Shown: one piece after another, positions 36,163-45,291 of the stretch
Position numbering within the stretch: the stretch's first letter is position 1
Layout of the letters: each line of letters opens with the position of its first letter
Assembly: GCA_023664865.1 (NCBI GenBank)
Contig: JAMPEU010000005.1
Location: 62,001 to 126,000, forward strand
DNA from: Butyrivibrio sp.
GTDB taxonomy: Bacteria > Bacillota > Clostridia > Lachnospirales > Lachnospiraceae
Direction: 5' to 3'
Length of the DNA: 64,000 nucleotides
Notes under the pieces: model-generated
What the model saw: only the letters and a program-made list of their open reading frames with translations
What the model was told of the DNA's origin: nothing
Database searches by the model: none
Made by a program: the position numbers and the translations under genes

Positions 36163-39100
36163 TTACGCCGCGATAGCATTTGCATTTATGCTTTCAATTA
36201 CCTTCCTGATTCCCATCCACACATTCAGGTCCGTAAATATCTCGGCAACGCTTCCCTGGTCTGTAAGCGGAGATTCCTGCAATACTGACAAATCTTTCAT
36301 TAGACCGTTATGTACGATATACTCAACTATCTGATTGACAAAATATATCTGACGGCTGTCGAGGTTATTACTCTCAAGGTATTCAGAAAACGCCGCTTTT
36401 GCCACATTCATATCCAGCCCTACTATCTCACGTACCAGTTCGCCAAGAGGCTTAGAACCATATTCCTGCTCATACTCTTCTCTGGTTCCAAGCTCCGACC
36501 AGAGAACCTTTTCCAGTTCTTCTATGTCGGCTTTTGAAAGCGGGATATTAGATTTAAGCTTCTTAATTGTTTCATTATCCTGATGCTCACGAATATAATA
36601 CTCTGCTTTTGCTTTATAGTTTTTCAGGTCATCATTTTCAAGCTCGGATTCGTTCCACGAGATATCAAGAATATCGTCCTCAAAATTTGTATCATAGCGC
36701 AATACGTTATGCGGAATGTACTTCATGAGATTACGCAGTTTTTCTCTGATTTCTTCAAATTCATTGATACCGCAGTTATCTATATAATCCGTATGGAGAA
36801 TCTTATTAATCAGTTCCGCCTGAACCTTAATTTCAGGAATATTTGCCACACTCACAATACCGCTTACGCGTTTATAAAGATCGCTGCGCGCCCTGCCATA
36901 TTTCTTGTCCGCAAGGCAAGCCAGCTCAATCCCATACATAAGCGCATCAAAACGCACTGCGCTTGCCTCATCATCGTTTGGCAAAATAAGCGGAGCAAGC
37001 TCTTCTCTTACAAGCAATGTATCTTCGTAAGTCAACGTTTGGTAATTTGTCTCCACAGAATAAAGTTCCACATATTTAAGGTGCTGTTTCACTGCAAAAT
37101 TATCCCGCGGAAGTTCCTGTACCTTTCCGGTCAGCATCTTAACCAGGGCATTTCGATAAGCAATAAGCCTATCGGTCTGATATTCAAGACCTTGAAGCTT
37201 GTATGCCATCTCAAACTGCAGATTAAAAATCGCCCCCTGCAGCGCAATCATATTGGCAGTAGGTCTGCCCTTACTCATGCGGAAAAATTCAAAGTTTCCG
37301 CAAAAATCAAAAATATAGAACTTGCTCTTGTCTTCACCATCAATCAGCCCCGGACAGAGTCTTGTCCCGCGCCCTATCATCTGCCAGAACTTAGCGTAGC
37401 TCATCACTTTTTTGAAAAATACCAGATTCACAACTTCCGACACATCAATACCGGTATCCATCATATCCACAGAAATCGCAATCTGAGGCTGCTTAGCAGC
37501 TTCTGAAAATTCATCAATCAGCGTTTGCGCATAATTGATTTTATTATCAATCACCTGAGCAAATCCATTAAGATGCGGATATTCTTTATTAAAAATTTCC
37601 AGAATTTTTTCTGCATGATTATGATTCTTGGCAAAGATAATTGTTTTACCAAGCTTCTGTCCATAATCTATCCTGATTCCTTCTGTCATTACTGTATCGA
37701 GAACCTGCCTTATGGTATCTTCATTAAATATCCATGAATTGAGCGCTGATGAACTTATAGCCTCCGGCACACTGCCATCTTCCATTTCAAAAGTGCTTTC
37801 ATAAATTGCCTTGTCCTCTTCAGAAAGATCGGCATATACAATTCCCTGCTCTATGAATTTTAATTTTGTCTCTACCGAGAGAAAATCTACAAGATAGCCG
37901 TCTTTTACCGCCTGTGCAAGTTCATATCCATAAGTAGGCACTCCCTGCTCTAAATCAAATATTTCATAGGTATTTTTATCAATATCATCTTTCGGAGTAG
38001 CCGTAAGTCCTACCAGAATAGCATCAAAATATGTAAAGATATCCTTATATTTATTATAAATTGACCTGTGCGCTTCATCGCAAATCACTAAATCAAAATG
38101 ACCGCAGGTAAAAAGTGCGTCAATGCAATTCATCATTGTTTGATAGGTAGAAAATACACAGTGAGCATTGTAATTGTCCTTCTCTTCACACAGATTAGTC
38201 ACAGAAAGAGACGGATAGTTATTTACAAAAGCCCTTTTCGCCTGTGTGACAAGCGACGTTCTATCAGCAAGAAATAAGATGTTTTTAATCCAGCCTGCAT
38301 CAAGAAGCACATGACACAGTTCAATTACCGTTCTCGTTTTGCCGCTGCCCGTAGCCATGACAAGAAGGGCTTTGCGTCGGTTTCTCTTATCAAAGCTGTC
38401 ACATACCGCTTTAATTGCCGCTTCCTGATAATACCTTCCCGCAATCTTTTTATCGACATTAATATGAGCAAGAGATGTTCGCATTCTTCTTAAATTGAAC
38501 ATCTTTTCAAGATCAGGCTTGGAATAAATACCGGAAACTTTCCTCTCCGGATACTGTCCATCTATAATACGGGTTTCAAATCCGTTTGTAAGGAATATAC
38601 AAGGTCTTCTGTGATACTGTTTTTCAAGGATATCCGCATATAATTCTGCCTGTTTACGACCTTTTGACACGTCCTCGCAGGTGCGCTTTGCCTCAATTAC
38701 CGCAAGCGGTTTGTGCGCATTATCATAGAGAACATAATCAGCGAAACCAACTCCTGACTTATTCGGCATACCCGCTAATTCTACTTCATTAATCCAATCC
38801 GCGCCTTCCTTCCAGCCCGCATCCATAAGCATTGCATCAATGTAAATCTTACGGGTTTTATATTCGGAAAGATCCAAAGGCTTCGGAACATAGCTTAGAG
38901 CCTGCTCCGCTCTCCTTGCCGTAAGTTCTTCCCGCAGAGCCTTATTTTCCGCTATCAGTTTTTCAAAATCAATATCCGGAACAATCGTCTGCTCAGGTAA
39001 TGACTCATCTTGCGTTAGCAAGTTCTTATCAAACGCATGCTCTTCGTATTCGTCCGCATAACAGTAGCAGACAAAGTCGAAAAATATCTGAAGATTTTCA

Positions 39101-39432
39101 AGACAGAGAATCGCCTGGTCTTGTGTAATCCGCTTGCCTGAATGAGCCGCATTATTTCCCATCTTGCGAATGAAGTCCATACGCTTCATAAGGTCTTTAT
39201 CAATAATATCCTTGAACTCCTCTGTGCTCATAAGGCTTATCAGGCTGTCCTGATACGGCATGGAAAGAAAGCTGTCTACGGAATATATCCATTTGATTGC
39301 AAATTCCATTGCCCTGCGGCAGTTGATAATGCAAGCGGCAGCGTCAATGTATAATATTTTTTCAGCCGCGATTGCTACATCTGAAAATGTATTGAATTTG
39401 GGCTCTTTTTTTAAATAATCGAAATTGGTCAT
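36163..39432 (-). CDS. hsdR: Type I restriction enzyme R subunit
   Basis: A 1089-aa subunit carrying DNA translocase and nuclease activities. The N-terminal ~120 residues resemble DUF4145 (ACIINCRRAMEFAIKWIYS). The HsdR N-domain follows, with the PD-(D/E)xK nuclease residues in GVGFADYVLYDN and LAVIEAKRT (near 230-255). The SF2 helicase has Walker A MATGSGKT, Walker B ICDEAHRS, SAT-like LTATP and motif VI IGRGTRLCPG. A C-terminal EcoEI-type domain ends the protein. It belongs with hsdM and hsdS on the same strand. GAGGATATG lies upstream of the start. No frameshift is seen, so the system is probably active. Confidence 0.93.
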   Translation of the reverse strand: MTNFDYLKKEPKFNTFSDVAIAAEKILYIDAAACIINCRRAMEFAIKWIYSVDSFLSMPYQDSLISLMSTEEFKDIIDKDLMKRMDFIRKMGNNAAHSGKRITQDQAILCLENLQIFFDFVCYCYADEYEEHAFDKNLLTQDESLPEQTIVPDIDFEKLIAENKALREELTARRAEQALSYVPKPLDLSEYKTRKIYIDAMLMDAGWKEGADWINEVELAGMPNKSGVGFADYVLYDNAHKPLAVIEAKRTCEDVSKGRKQAELYADILEKQYHRRPCIFLTNGFETRIIDGQYPERKVSGIYSKPDLEKMFNLRRMRTSLAHINVDKKIAGRYYQEAAIKAVCDSFDKRNRRKALLVMATGSGKTRTVIELCHVLLDAGWIKNILFLADRTSLVTQAKRAFVNNYPSLSVTNLCEEKDNYNAHCVFSTYQTMMNCIDALFTCGHFDLVICDEAHRSIYNKYKDIFTYFDAILVGLTATPKDDIDKNTYEIFDLEQGVPTYGYELAQAVKDGYLVDFLSVETKLKFIEQGIVYADLSEEDKAIYESTFEMEDGSVPEAISSSALNSWIFNEDTIRQVLDTVMTEGIRIDYGQKLGKTIIFAKNHNHAEKILEIFNKEYPHLNGFAQVIDNKINYAQTLIDEFSEAAKQPQIAISVDMMDTGIDVSEVVNLVFFKKVMSYAKFWQMIGRGTRLCPGLIDGEDKSKFYIFDFCGNFEFFRMSKGRPTANMIALQGAIFNLQFEMAYKLQGLEYQTDRLIAYRNALVKMLTGKVQELPRDNFAVKQHLKYVELYSVETNYQTLTYEDTLLVREELAPLILPNDDEASAVRFDALMYGIELACLADKKYGRARSDLYKRVSGIVSVANIPEIKVQAELINKILHTDYIDNCGINEFEEIREKLRNLMKYIPHNVLRYDTNFEDDILDISWNESELENDDLKNYKAKAEYYIREHQDNETIKKLKSNIPLSKADIEELEKVLWSELGTREEYEQEYGSKPLGELVREIVGLDMNVAKAAFSEYLESNNLDSRQIYFVNQIVEYIVHNGLMKDLSVLQESPLTDQGSVAEIFTDLNVWMGIRKVIESINANAIAA

Positions 39433-39500
39433 ATCGGCATATCCTCATTTTTTCTGTTTGTTCATCCGATTTACTTCTTATTCTATCTTGTTTATAAGTT

Positions 39501-40892
39501 CTATAACACATTCCAATACCCGTTTCTATTTGAACCAACTCTTTCAATATAGCCTTGTTCACGCAAAAATGAAATGTTGTTATCTACTGCTGTTTTACTA
39601 ATTTCCAATATCTTACGAAGTTCCTCGGCTGTTATATTTGGATTATCCCTCATTTCTGCCAAAATTTTCTTTCTTCTCGGATTTAAAGTTTCTTTATTCC
39701 CAACTTTATTCCCAACTTTATTCCCAACTTTATTCCCAACTTTTCTGATTTTATTTAGCGGAATCGTCACAACAATTGAATTTTCCCTGAACACAAACGC
39801 ATCTTTACCATAAATTTCTGTTATTTTAGGAACCCCGCGCCCTGATTTCTCACTGATATGCAGTTGTAAAAATATCTCTGATAGTTTTTCATTCACTGGT
39901 ACAGATTCTCCCATATAAAATCCTTCCATTGTCTGTGCCGTTGGCAGAGAACCTCTTGACAAAATTTCTATTCTGTCGGAAAAAACAGAAATCATAGGTT
40001 CATTTCCTTCTGTCCATTTGTTGTGCAGAACCGCATTAATGATTGCCTCGCGAAATGCCTTGTTATCAAACAGTGGAACTTCTTTCCTTTCCACAATCCT
40101 GTCTGTCTCATCTGTTTGTATAATATTTAATACATCCCCATATCGTAATAGCTCATCCAAACTGTACAAAAGACAATTATATCCAAACTCCCTGACTGAA
40201 AAAAGATTTGAGCCTTTCGTTTTTCCTTCAAATATGGACACCCTAAGAGGAAAATGAGAATCATCTGAAAGCAACTGCGCCAATAAATTGAATTGCCCTT
40301 CTTCATTACGAAGACCTAAATTTTTTATAAAAGTTTTATCACTTAAAACAATTCCTTTTGATCCATAATATCCAAACAATTTATGAAAAGTAAGTTCCTG
40401 ATATTTTGCCGGAATCGTTTCTATTGTTTCCATTCTCCCATCAAGTATCTTAAAAAGTTCTATCTCTCTCTTCGGATAATCCTTAATATTACATTTAGAT
40501 GAGCCAATCCTTATATACCTCTTTTCCTTAAATGCAGTAGGTATCTCAAAGGCTGCGGGTATTACCAAGACAACAACTCTTTTTTCCTGAATCTCAATTT
40601 CCTCAAAAGAAAAATTCAGGCTGGGAAAAAGATTTCGCGCTAAATAGTTCTGATAAGGTTCTTTATGATAATCACAATATTGATTAAATGTCGTCCCGAC
40701 TATTTTATGGTTTTCATTTTCGACTCCCCATATAAAATAAGCATATTTCCTATAATGGAACGCTGCTGCATTTGATAACGCGGAAACATACTCGCCTAAT
40801 GTTTCCGGTTGAAACCAATTTTCTTTAAACTCGAACCATTCCTGCTCATCACTCATAGCACATAAATCTAATACAATCTGTTTTATATCCAT
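39501..40892 (-). CDS. AlbA_2/Schlafen-type ATP-binding protein (RecG-like COG2865 group)
   Basis: A 463-aa protein; the start at 40892 has AAGGAGAAC upstream. The N-terminus shows the AlbA_2 fold: EQEWFEFKENWFQPETLGEYVSALSNAA and YFIWGVENENHKIVGTTF. A GHKL-like ATP-binding half follows (FREAIINAVLHNKWTEG, ISVFSDRIEILSRGSLP, SGRGVPKITEIYG). A linker made of four KVGN units leads to a C-terminal winged HTH (AEELRKILEISKTAVDNNISFLREQGYI). Such proteins often sit in restriction and defence loci as regulators or accessory factors. It lies between hsdS and hsdR. Confidence 0.85.
   Translation of the reverse strand: MDIKQIVLDLCAMSDEQEWFEFKENWFQPETLGEYVSALSNAAAFHYRKYAYFIWGVENENHKIVGTTFNQYCDYHKEPYQNYLARNLFPSLNFSFEEIEIQEKRVVVLVIPAAFEIPTAFKEKRYIRIGSSKCNIKDYPKREIELFKILDGRMETIETIPAKYQELTFHKLFGYYGSKGIVLSDKTFIKNLGLRNEEGQFNLLAQLLSDDSHFPLRVSIFEGKTKGSNLFSVREFGYNCLLYSLDELLRYGDVLNIIQTDETDRIVERKEVPLFDNKAFREAIINAVLHNKWTEGNEPMISVFSDRIEILSRGSLPTAQTMEGFYMGESVPVNEKLSEIFLQLHISEKSGRGVPKITEIYGKDAFVFRENSIVVTIPLNKIRKVGNKVGNKVGNKVGNKETLNPRRKKILAEMRDNPNITAEELRKILEISKTAVDNNISFLREQGYIERVGSNRNGYWNVL
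39693..39740 (-). repeat. Four tandem 12-bp repeats coding KVGN
   Basis: Four exact copies of TTTATTCCCAAC sit in the linker of the AlbA_2 gene. The unit is a multiple of three, so copy-number changes would alter linker length without breaking the frame. Confidence 0.95.
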
Positions 40893-40923
40893 TAGCGTTC
40901 TCCTTGATATAATAAAATAAACA

Positions 40924-42120
40924 TTATTCAAAATATTCCTGCATAAGACTGTCAAACAATAACTGAGTTTCATCCAGGGCTTTTTGTACTGTTGCTTTTA
41001 ATTTGTCGGTCTGTTTTACAAAATCTTCAAAAACCAGTTGTTCAGTGTAGTTAGGAACATACACATAAATGTTCTTTAGTTTTGTAACATTCACCCCCGC
41101 CATAATAGCCCCAGAACTTACCGTTTCTATTTGATGTTGAATATCTCTACTAAAATGAAGCTGATACATCATAAAACATGGATTGACTATCTCTCTGTCT
41201 ACACGTATCCGCAAAACATCAGAATGAATAATCCCAGGTTCAAAGTCTTCTGGATACAACCCACATCTTCCAACATTCCCTTTTCTCGACATAGCAATAT
41301 CTCCTGGAATTAACGAATATGCTGATAATTCATTCGCTTTTTCAACTGTTATATAATGAGCCGGTTTTTCAGAAAATCCACTGTTGATTTGTGGAATTTC
41401 CCAAACAGCTACTCCTTCTTCCTGATACTCGCCTTTGTTTAATTGTGTGCCGAAAGGACCACATTTTATATCATTTTCTGACTGGCAGCACTCCGCGAGC
41501 GTACATCTAAAGTGGAGGCACATGGGATTAGCCATATCTCCAAACATCTCGACAAATTTGGATTTGATTAATTCATCTAATTTTTGAATTTGCATTTTAT
41601 ATAAAGAAATCAGTTTATTTGTCTTATCTAATATAATTGCAATTTTTTCTTGCTCTATCAATTTCGGCAATCTAATTTTTATTCTTTTTAAATCAGAAAC
41701 GGCAAAGCTAGCCTGATTTACTGATTTTTTTGTAATTCTCATAACTTGTTCTCTAAAAGTATGAGAACAAAAATAATATCTTGCATATCTTTGATTTATT
41801 AAAGAGCAATCTGCTTTAAGCCTTAATAAATTCATTCCATGAATTATTATCTCATTTTCCTGCTTTTCATATAAGACGGTTCTTCCTAAATACTGTATAC
41901 TATTAATATGTGACATCAACAAATCCCCATCTTCAAGAACATATGAAATATACTTGTCTATATTCTCAATCCCTGCGTATCCCATTTTATCTCGATTAAA
42001 CTTATCATTAGAAATTGTCTCAATTCGAGTAACAGGATATCCGCCTTCCACTACACCTTGTTTTATATTTGCTCCATTTTGAATATGATAAAAACACTCT
42101 TCAACAGTTTTTATTTCCAT
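40924..42120 (-). CDS. hsdS: Type I restriction enzyme specificity subunit S
   Basis: A 398-aa protein with the two-TRD architecture. TRD1 spans about residues 1-150; a conserved helix (LIEQEKIAIILDKTNKLISLYKMQIQKLDELIKSKFVEMFGD) acts as spacer. TRD2 (about 205-350) starts IKCGPFGTQLNKGEYQ, and a C-terminal helix (QLVFEDFVKQTDKLKATVQKA) closes the molecule. The two TRDs are unlike each other, predicting a bipartite asymmetric target. No inverted or duplicate hsdS fragment is nearby for phase-variable shuffling. The RBS is poor, so translation may be weak. Confidence 0.92.
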   Translation of the reverse strand: MEIKTVEECFYHIQNGANIKQGVVEGGYPVTRIETISNDKFNRDKMGYAGIENIDKYISYVLEDGDLLMSHINSIQYLGRTVLYEKQENEIIIHGMNLLRLKADCSLINQRYARYYFCSHTFREQVMRITKKSVNQASFAVSDLKRIKIRLPKLIEQEKIAIILDKTNKLISLYKMQIQKLDELIKSKFVEMFGDMANPMCLHFRCTLAECCQSENDIKCGPFGTQLNKGEYQEEGVAVWEIPQINSGFSEKPAHYITVEKANELSAYSLIPGDIAMSRKGNVGRCGLYPEDFEPGIIHSDVLRIRVDREIVNPCFMMYQLHFSRDIQHQIETVSSGAIMAGVNVTKLKNIYVYVPNYTEQLVFEDFVKQTDKLKATVQKALDETQLLFDSLMQEYFE

Positions 42121-42175
42121 CTTTCAGCCCCACAACTCTCAACTTTTAATACATTCAACTTCTTTCCGATTATTT

Positions 42176-42301
42176 TTAATCCAGCAATTCTTTCTCCGTT
42201 TCATGCAATACTTGAACCAACACTTTATAATCTAAATACTGTATTCCATTTTTTCCAAGATGAATTTTATCGGACAATTTGCTATTATAGTATAAATCCA
42301 T
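42176..42301 (-). CDS. Possible 41-aa ORF between DUF2442 gene and hsdS
   Basis: The frame reads MDLYYNSKLSDKIHLGKNGI and continues to HETEKELLD, with a coding-like mix of residues. It has no clear SD. It may be a genuine small protein, a remnant of a larger gene, or chance. The stretch 42302-42379 before the DUF2442 gene has no other feature. Confidence 0.3.
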   Translation of the reverse strand: MDLYYNSKLSDKIHLGKNGIQYLDYKVLVQVLHETEKELLD

Positions 42302-42379
42302 AACAAACGAAATTATATCTATTAATATGGCTATTATCCTCTAATAATTAGCCCCCACAAGCCCTATCAAATCCAAAAG

Positions 42380-42658
42380 CTACGCAATCTCCTCTTTTAC
42401 TGCATTCAATCCATACAATGTTTCCGGAGCAATATCAATACATGTGGTATTATCCCTGTTTCCAGAAACATCCCATGCTAAAGTGTCATTCATTATAGTA
42501 CATGTCGCCATAAAATATTTAATATCTCTCAAAACCGCAAATACATCTTTCTCTAATAACGGCTTTACATTATAACATACTATTTTGCCATCTTCAAAGT
42601 AGACATACACTGTATGTTCCTCTGTGGGAACAACTTGAACAATTTTAGGAAACATCAT
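42380..42658 (-). CDS. DUF2442-family protein
   Basis: A 92-aa protein. YVYFEDGKIVCYNVKPLLEKDVFAVLRD, and WDVSGNRDNTTCIDIAPETLY near the C-terminus, are the family's marks. DUF2442 genes often pair with a DUF4160 gene, as here (10 bp apart), and the pair is commonly regarded as toxin-antitoxin-like. Direct evidence of toxicity is lacking. Confidence 0.85.
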   Translation of the reverse strand: MMFPKIVQVVPTEEHTVYVYFEDGKIVCYNVKPLLEKDVFAVLRDIKYFMATCTIMNDTLAWDVSGNRDNTTCIDIAPETLYGLNAVKEEIA

Positions 42659-42668
42659 TCATTACCCC

Positions 42669-42929
42669 CTACATCAATGGTGAAATTTTATTGAGCAATT
42701 TACCATCTTTAGCCAATTCCCAATTTTGCATGAGTTCATCCTGATGCAACACACACCATGCTAAAATTAATTTTAACTGTCTTGACGGCAGCGCTCCCTT
42801 TATAACCCGCGCTTCTTCAATCTCAATTAACGCCTTATTTCCATTATATTCCGCATGAAAATGCGGTGGATTATGGTCATCATAGTACATTGTAACTCTT
42901 ATTCCAAAAAACATTGATATTTCCGGCAT
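42669..42929 (-). CDS. DUF4160-family protein
   Basis: An 86-aa protein with ISMFFGIRVTMYYDDHNPPHFHAEYNG, the Asp-His-x-Pro-Pro-His-Phe-His core of DUF4160. AGGAGG precedes the start. It is the first partner of a two-gene unit with the DUF2442 gene, within the hsdM-hsdS interval. Confidence 0.88.
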   Translation of the reverse strand: MPEISMFFGIRVTMYYDDHNPPHFHAEYNGNKALIEIEEARVIKGALPSRQLKLILAWCVLHQDELMQNWELAKDGKLLNKISPLM

Positions 42930-42945
42930 CTTTTCTCCTCCTTTT

Positions 42946-43086
42946 TTATACCATCATACCCCACAAATCTAAAATCTGTTCTATATCCTGTCGTTCCGGC
43001 GGAATTACCCGTTTGTTTTCATCATAATATAAATATCCGACCGTTTTCCCGTCATAATAGGCATTTTTAATTGCAAATTTCAACAT
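42946..43086 (-). CDS. Small 46-aa protein downstream of the Fic remnant
   Basis: The frame MLKFAIKNAYYDGKTVGYLY ... RQDIEQILDLWGMMV is 46 residues with a good start 11 bp past the Fic-frame stop and AGGAGAAAGA upstream on the minus strand. I do not recognise the family. Its position straight after a Fic gene suggests an antitoxin-like or accessory partner. Confidence 0.5.
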   Translation of the reverse strand: MLKFAIKNAYYDGKTVGYLYYDENKRVIPPERQDIEQILDLWGMMV

Positions 43087-43097
43087 ATCTCTTTCTC

Positions 43098-43529
43098 CTA
43101 AATCTCATCCACTTTATATGCCTCGTACCCTTCATAATAATAGCTGTAATCTATCCCCTTCATATATACTTCCCTGTCATTTATTCTATCAGTCAATGCT
43201 GTTTCCAGCAAACGCTTTATTTCTACATCTTTGATTGGGTTTCTTTCCATAGCGGGTAAATAATCATCTTTATCAACCTTACTCCAATCCACTACTACAT
43301 GAAGTTCCCTGCTTAAAATCAAATCCAGCCAAATTCTCATGCTCCTGCCGTTTCCCTTTGCAATGTTGACCTCTCTTATTTTTCCTGCAAAATCATAAAT
43401 CTCCTGAAAGAGATATCTATGTATCTCTAAAAGACTTTCAAGAGTCCCCGCCTTCAATGTATGCAAATAACCGCTTTCAAAAAGCTCCGCCGCTTTCTTT
43501 TTACTTACCTTTTCTTCAACCCTGATAAT
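43098..43529 (-). pseudogene. Fic-domain protein with internal deletion
   Basis: The open frame reads VEEKVSKKKAAELFESGYLH ... LFQEIYDFAGKIREVNIAKGNGRSMRIWLDLIL ... KGIDYSYYYEGYEAYK. In intact Fic proteins about 60-70 residues separate IREVNIxKG from the HPFxxGNGRxxR motif; here KGN runs straight into GRSMR, so the catalytic His and the preceding helices are missing. A short direct homology (AARGGNGR-like codons at both ends) could have driven the deletion. No ATG or RBS is found at the start, and the frame is bounded by a stop upstream, so the N-terminus is also gone. It should be unable to AMPylate. The C-terminal half remains a normal Fic helix set. Confidence 0.75.
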
Positions 43530-43553
43530 TTATCTCCACATAAAGAACAGCAA

Positions 43554-45056
43554 TTATCTCACATTTAAAAGTTTCTCCAATTCATCCAGCTCAACCGCTA
43601 TCTGCTTTTCAATATCCCTGATATTCGCCATAATCTCAGATGTCGGCGGATATTCTACCGGAACATATTCGACCTGTTTATATTTATTGATTGATAAGTC
43701 GTAGTCATTGTCTGCAATTTCCTGCTTAGATACCATAAACGACTTATCCGTGCGCTTTCTATCCTTTTCAGCAGCCAGATTTTTAAAACGCTCTATAATA
43801 TCCGGTATATCATTTTCTGATATCGGCGTCCTCTTATCATCGAGGCTAAAGCCATCGGCCCTCATATCATAGAACCATATATCATCTGTTCCGCCATGAC
43901 CGGTCTTTGTAAAGATAAGTATTCCGGTAGATACTCCCGCATAAGGCTTGAAGACGCCGGACGGCATAGATATAACCGCTTCAAGTCTCTGATTTTCCAC
44001 AATTTCCTGTCTGATAGCCTTGTGCGCATTAGATGAGCCAAAGAGGACGCCATCAGGTACAATACATGCACACCTGCCGCCAATCTTAAGCATTCTCACA
44101 AACAGCGCCAGAAATAACAGCTCTGTTTTCTTGGTTTTACATACTTTTTGTAAGTCAGTTGATACTATGTCCGCATCAAGATTTCCCTTAAACGGCGGAT
44201 TGGCAAGTATCAACGTATACATATCTTTATCCGGATTCTGATCAGATAAACTGTCACGATACTCAATAAAAGGATTCTCAACCCCATGAGTCATCATATT
44301 CATAGCTCCGATACGTAACATTGTCCTATCCATATCATAACCATGAAACATGTCGTTCATAAAGTGATTTCTATTCTGTTTATCAAGCAGCACTTCTTTT
44401 TTATATTTTTCTCTCAGATAGTCGCCGCTTGTAACTAAAAATCCAGATGTGCCGCACGCCGGATCACAGATAAAGTCTGTCGGTTTTGGATCCATCATCT
44501 CAACCATCATTCTGATTATATGTCTCGGCGTTCTGAACTGCCCATTCACACCCGACTGAGCAATCTTTGAAAGAAGATACTCATATACATCACCGCGAAT
44601 GTCGGTCTGATGCAGTTCCTCCATCATGGAATAAATCTCATCCATTGCATCTACAATCTTGGAAAGCATAAGCGGAGTATTCACCTTGAATATTGCATCA
44701 TCCATATATTTGCTGTATGCACTGTTCTTATCATCATGTAGATTTTTAATAAATGGAAATACCCATTCCTGCACTACGGAATACATTTTCTGTGCCGGAA
44801 AATCGTGAAATACTGACCATTTAAGCTGATTTCCGTCAACCTTCCGTTCTCCAATCTCAACCTCATTGGCAAAGATGCTCTTATACGGAAGCCCCAGCAT
44901 TGCTGCTTCTTTAGCGCGCAGATTATCTGTATCATTCAAATCTTTTATGAACATTAAATATGTCATTTGCTCTACAACATCGAGAGGATTGGTAATCCCG
45001 CCATTCCAGAATATCTCCCACAAGCTGTCAATTTTATTTCCAAGTTCTCCGGTCAT
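43554..45056 (-). CDS. hsdM: Type I restriction enzyme methyltransferase M subunit
   Basis: A 500-aa N6-adenine methyltransferase. The helical HsdM N-domain covers about residues 1-130. The SAM-binding motif DPACGTSG lies at 198-205 and the catalytic NPPF at 286-289. It combines with HsdS to methylate, and with HsdR to restrict. AAGGAG lies upstream of the start at 45056. It is the first gene of the type I locus and is separated from hsdS by about 1.4 kb of cargo genes, an unusual split. Confidence 0.95.
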   Translation of the reverse strand: MTGELGNKIDSLWEIFWNGGITNPLDVVEQMTYLMFIKDLNDTDNLRAKEAAMLGLPYKSIFANEVEIGERKVDGNQLKWSVFHDFPAQKMYSVVQEWVFPFIKNLHDDKNSAYSKYMDDAIFKVNTPLMLSKIVDAMDEIYSMMEELHQTDIRGDVYEYLLSKIAQSGVNGQFRTPRHIIRMMVEMMDPKPTDFICDPACGTSGFLVTSGDYLREKYKKEVLLDKQNRNHFMNDMFHGYDMDRTMLRIGAMNMMTHGVENPFIEYRDSLSDQNPDKDMYTLILANPPFKGNLDADIVSTDLQKVCKTKKTELLFLALFVRMLKIGGRCACIVPDGVLFGSSNAHKAIRQEIVENQRLEAVISMPSGVFKPYAGVSTGILIFTKTGHGGTDDIWFYDMRADGFSLDDKRTPISENDIPDIIERFKNLAAEKDRKRTDKSFMVSKQEIADNDYDLSINKYKQVEYVPVEYPPTSEIMANIRDIEKQIAVELDELEKLLNVR

Positions 45057-45227
45057 TATAGTTCTCCTTTATTCCTTATCCCTGTTCCAAACATATTTTG
45101 TGTATATTCCGCCGCCAATCAATCCTTTTTTCTATTCAATATCCTCATTTAATGATATAATTTACTCATTGTCAACCTCAATTTAATCATTTTACAATTA
45201 TGATGCAATTAAAAAGAACATTTTAGC

Positions 45228-45259
45228 CAAAAAAGTCCTCCGCCGTTTGACGAAGGACT
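45228..45259 (-). terminator. Terminator of the Q/N-rich membrane protein gene
   Basis: AGTCCTTCG pairs imperfectly with CGGAGGACT and is followed by six T's on the minus strand, 33 bp after the stop. Confidence 0.8.
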
Positions 45260-45291
45260 ATACTTTTTAAGTTATTTAACAATTCCGAATT

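Noticed and set aside
36583..37506. Plus-strand 307-codon open frame
   Set aside because: Antisense shadow of hsdR, whose helicase motifs are intact on the minus strand.
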